Source: Sporanaerobium hydrogeniformans (GTDB lineage: Bacteria > Bacillota > Clostridia > Lachnospirales > Cellulosilyticaceae). Taken from it: a DNA stretch of 64,000 bases. The number at the start of each line of letters is the position of its first letter. Positions within the stretch are counted from its first letter, which is position 1. Shown piece by piece: positions 63,500 through 64,000 of the stretch. Position numbers and translations under genes: made by a program. Where the stretch lies: contig NZ_PEDL01000009.1 in assembly GCF_002735925.1 (NCBI RefSeq), forward strand, positions 1 to 64,000, in the 5' to 3' direction. The notes beneath the pieces are model-generated. The model was given only the letters and a program-made list of their open reading frames with translations. It ran no database searches and was not told the DNA's origin.

Positions 63500-64000
63500 T
63501 TATACGTAGAAGAGTAGGTCTACGTATGTTGGAAATGGCCATTTCTCAGCAGGAATCATCGTTTCAAGTTCATCTGCTACAACTCTTAAAGTTTGCATCG
63601 CTTCAAAGATATACTCTCTGTAAAATTTAGCAGCATCTAGCACATCTGAGTAATTCTTTGTTTCAAGTACAAGCTTGTCAAGTTCATCAATTTTACTCAT
63701 TAAGGATTCGGTTAAATTCGAAAGCTTTGTAGCATAAGCTTGCTCCTTTTCTACACTCATATTAAAACCAAGCTCTTGCTTCACTTTAAGGGTCTCAAAT
63801 ATTTCTTTTGAGTAACTAAGAACTACTGGTAAAATTTCCCTCTTCACCATATCTAACATAGTAAGAGCTTCTATATTAATTGTTTTTGAGTAGCCTTCAA
63901 GCATGATTTCACAACGTGATTCAACTTCTGCCTTAGTAAAGATACCATGTTTAACAAAGAGATTAATACTTTTTTCATAAGCAAAAGTTGGAAGTGCTTC
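63500..64000 (-). CDS. glnN: Glutamine synthetase type III, C-terminal part
   Basis: This frame stays open to the window edge (codon GAA at 64000-63998), so the gene begins outside. The visible 166 residues match the C-terminal end of GS type III: EALPTFAYEKSINLFVKHGIF, ESRCEIMLEGYSKTINIE, TMLDMVKREILPVV and YREYIFEAMQTLRVVADELE with the final WPFPTYVDLLF. GS III is the large (about 700 residues) form found in Bacteroides and Clostridia that makes glutamine from glutamate and ammonia. An internal ATG at 63904 is not the start. Confidence 0.92.
   Translation of the reverse strand, partial: EALPTFAYEKSINLFVKHGIFTKAEVESRCEIMLEGYSKTINIEALTMLDMVKREILPVVLSYSKEIFETLKVKQELGFNMSVEKEQAYATKLSNLTESLMSKIDELDKLVLETKNYSDVLDAAKFYREYIFEAMQTLRVVADELETMIPAEKWPFPTYVDLLFYV

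Overview
The window reads as chromosome of a low-GC, strictly fermentative member of the Clostridia (Firmicutes). Signs of this are strong AGGAGG-type ribosome sites, sigma-A promoters close to consensus, T-box, TPP and SAM-I leaders, a type III glutamine synthetase, DUF134/Mrp, and glycerol/dihydroxyacetone genes of the clostridial kind. I cannot name the genus. There is no phage, no insertion sequence with a transposase, no CRISPR array, and no rRNA or tRNA gene.

Layout. 0-0.4 kb: a GC-rich structured RNA and a terminator. 0.4-7.2 kb: tRNA nucleotidyltransferase, a polar amino acid ABC transporter, an orphan sensor kinase and a lipoprotein. 7.4-18.2 kb: the most interesting region. A SAM-I riboswitch leads metN-metI-metQ, followed without a visible new promoter by a nitrogenase-like set (NifH-like, NifX-like, NifB-like, NifD-like, NifK-like) and a MalY/PatB C-S lyase. 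Directly beyond is metY with its own SAM-I riboswitch. nifE and nifN are absent. The content fits a methylthio-alkane reductase (Mar) type of sulfur-salvage system: the reductase would release methanethiol, and MetY would turn it into methionine. 18.2-22.5 kb: an unrecognised protein, then mccB and a single-chain MccA-YrrT-like fusion behind a 46-bp inverted repeat. 22.6-28 kb: BFD ferredoxin, DbpA helicase, a Crp/Fnr regulator with a candidate leader RNA, CoA-disulfide reductase and rhodanese. 28-33 kb: a MacB/MacA-like exporter with its TetR regulator. 33-38.6 kb: an island of visibly higher GC with a GHKL kinase, LytTR regulator, LemA, DUF2207 and a DUF4428/SHOCT protein.

38.7-44.2 kb: DUF134-mrp, Cfa synthase, an EAL phosphodiesterase and aspartate-semialdehyde dehydrogenase. 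44.3-54.4 kb: glycerol and dihydroxyacetone metabolism (HPr-dhaL-dhaM on +; GlpO-like, NAD/FAD oxidoreductase, DUF1667, glpK, glpF, dhaK on -). Between the two halves lies an arsenite-resistance cassette (two ArsR regulators, Acr3, and a possible arsD relic). 54.6-58.2 kb: patatin, dCMP deaminase and oleate hydratase. 58.3-62 kb: two different prolyl-tRNA synthetases separated by a repeat cluster; the second has a T-box. 62-64 kb: an OadB-like mini-protein, a TPP riboswitch with thiT, and the C-terminal end of glnN.

Sulfur is the common theme. SAM-responsive methionine import, C-S bond cleavage, O-acetylhomoserine sulfhydrylation, reverse transsulfuration, SAM-dependent methyl transfer and persulfide handling together fill about a quarter of the window.
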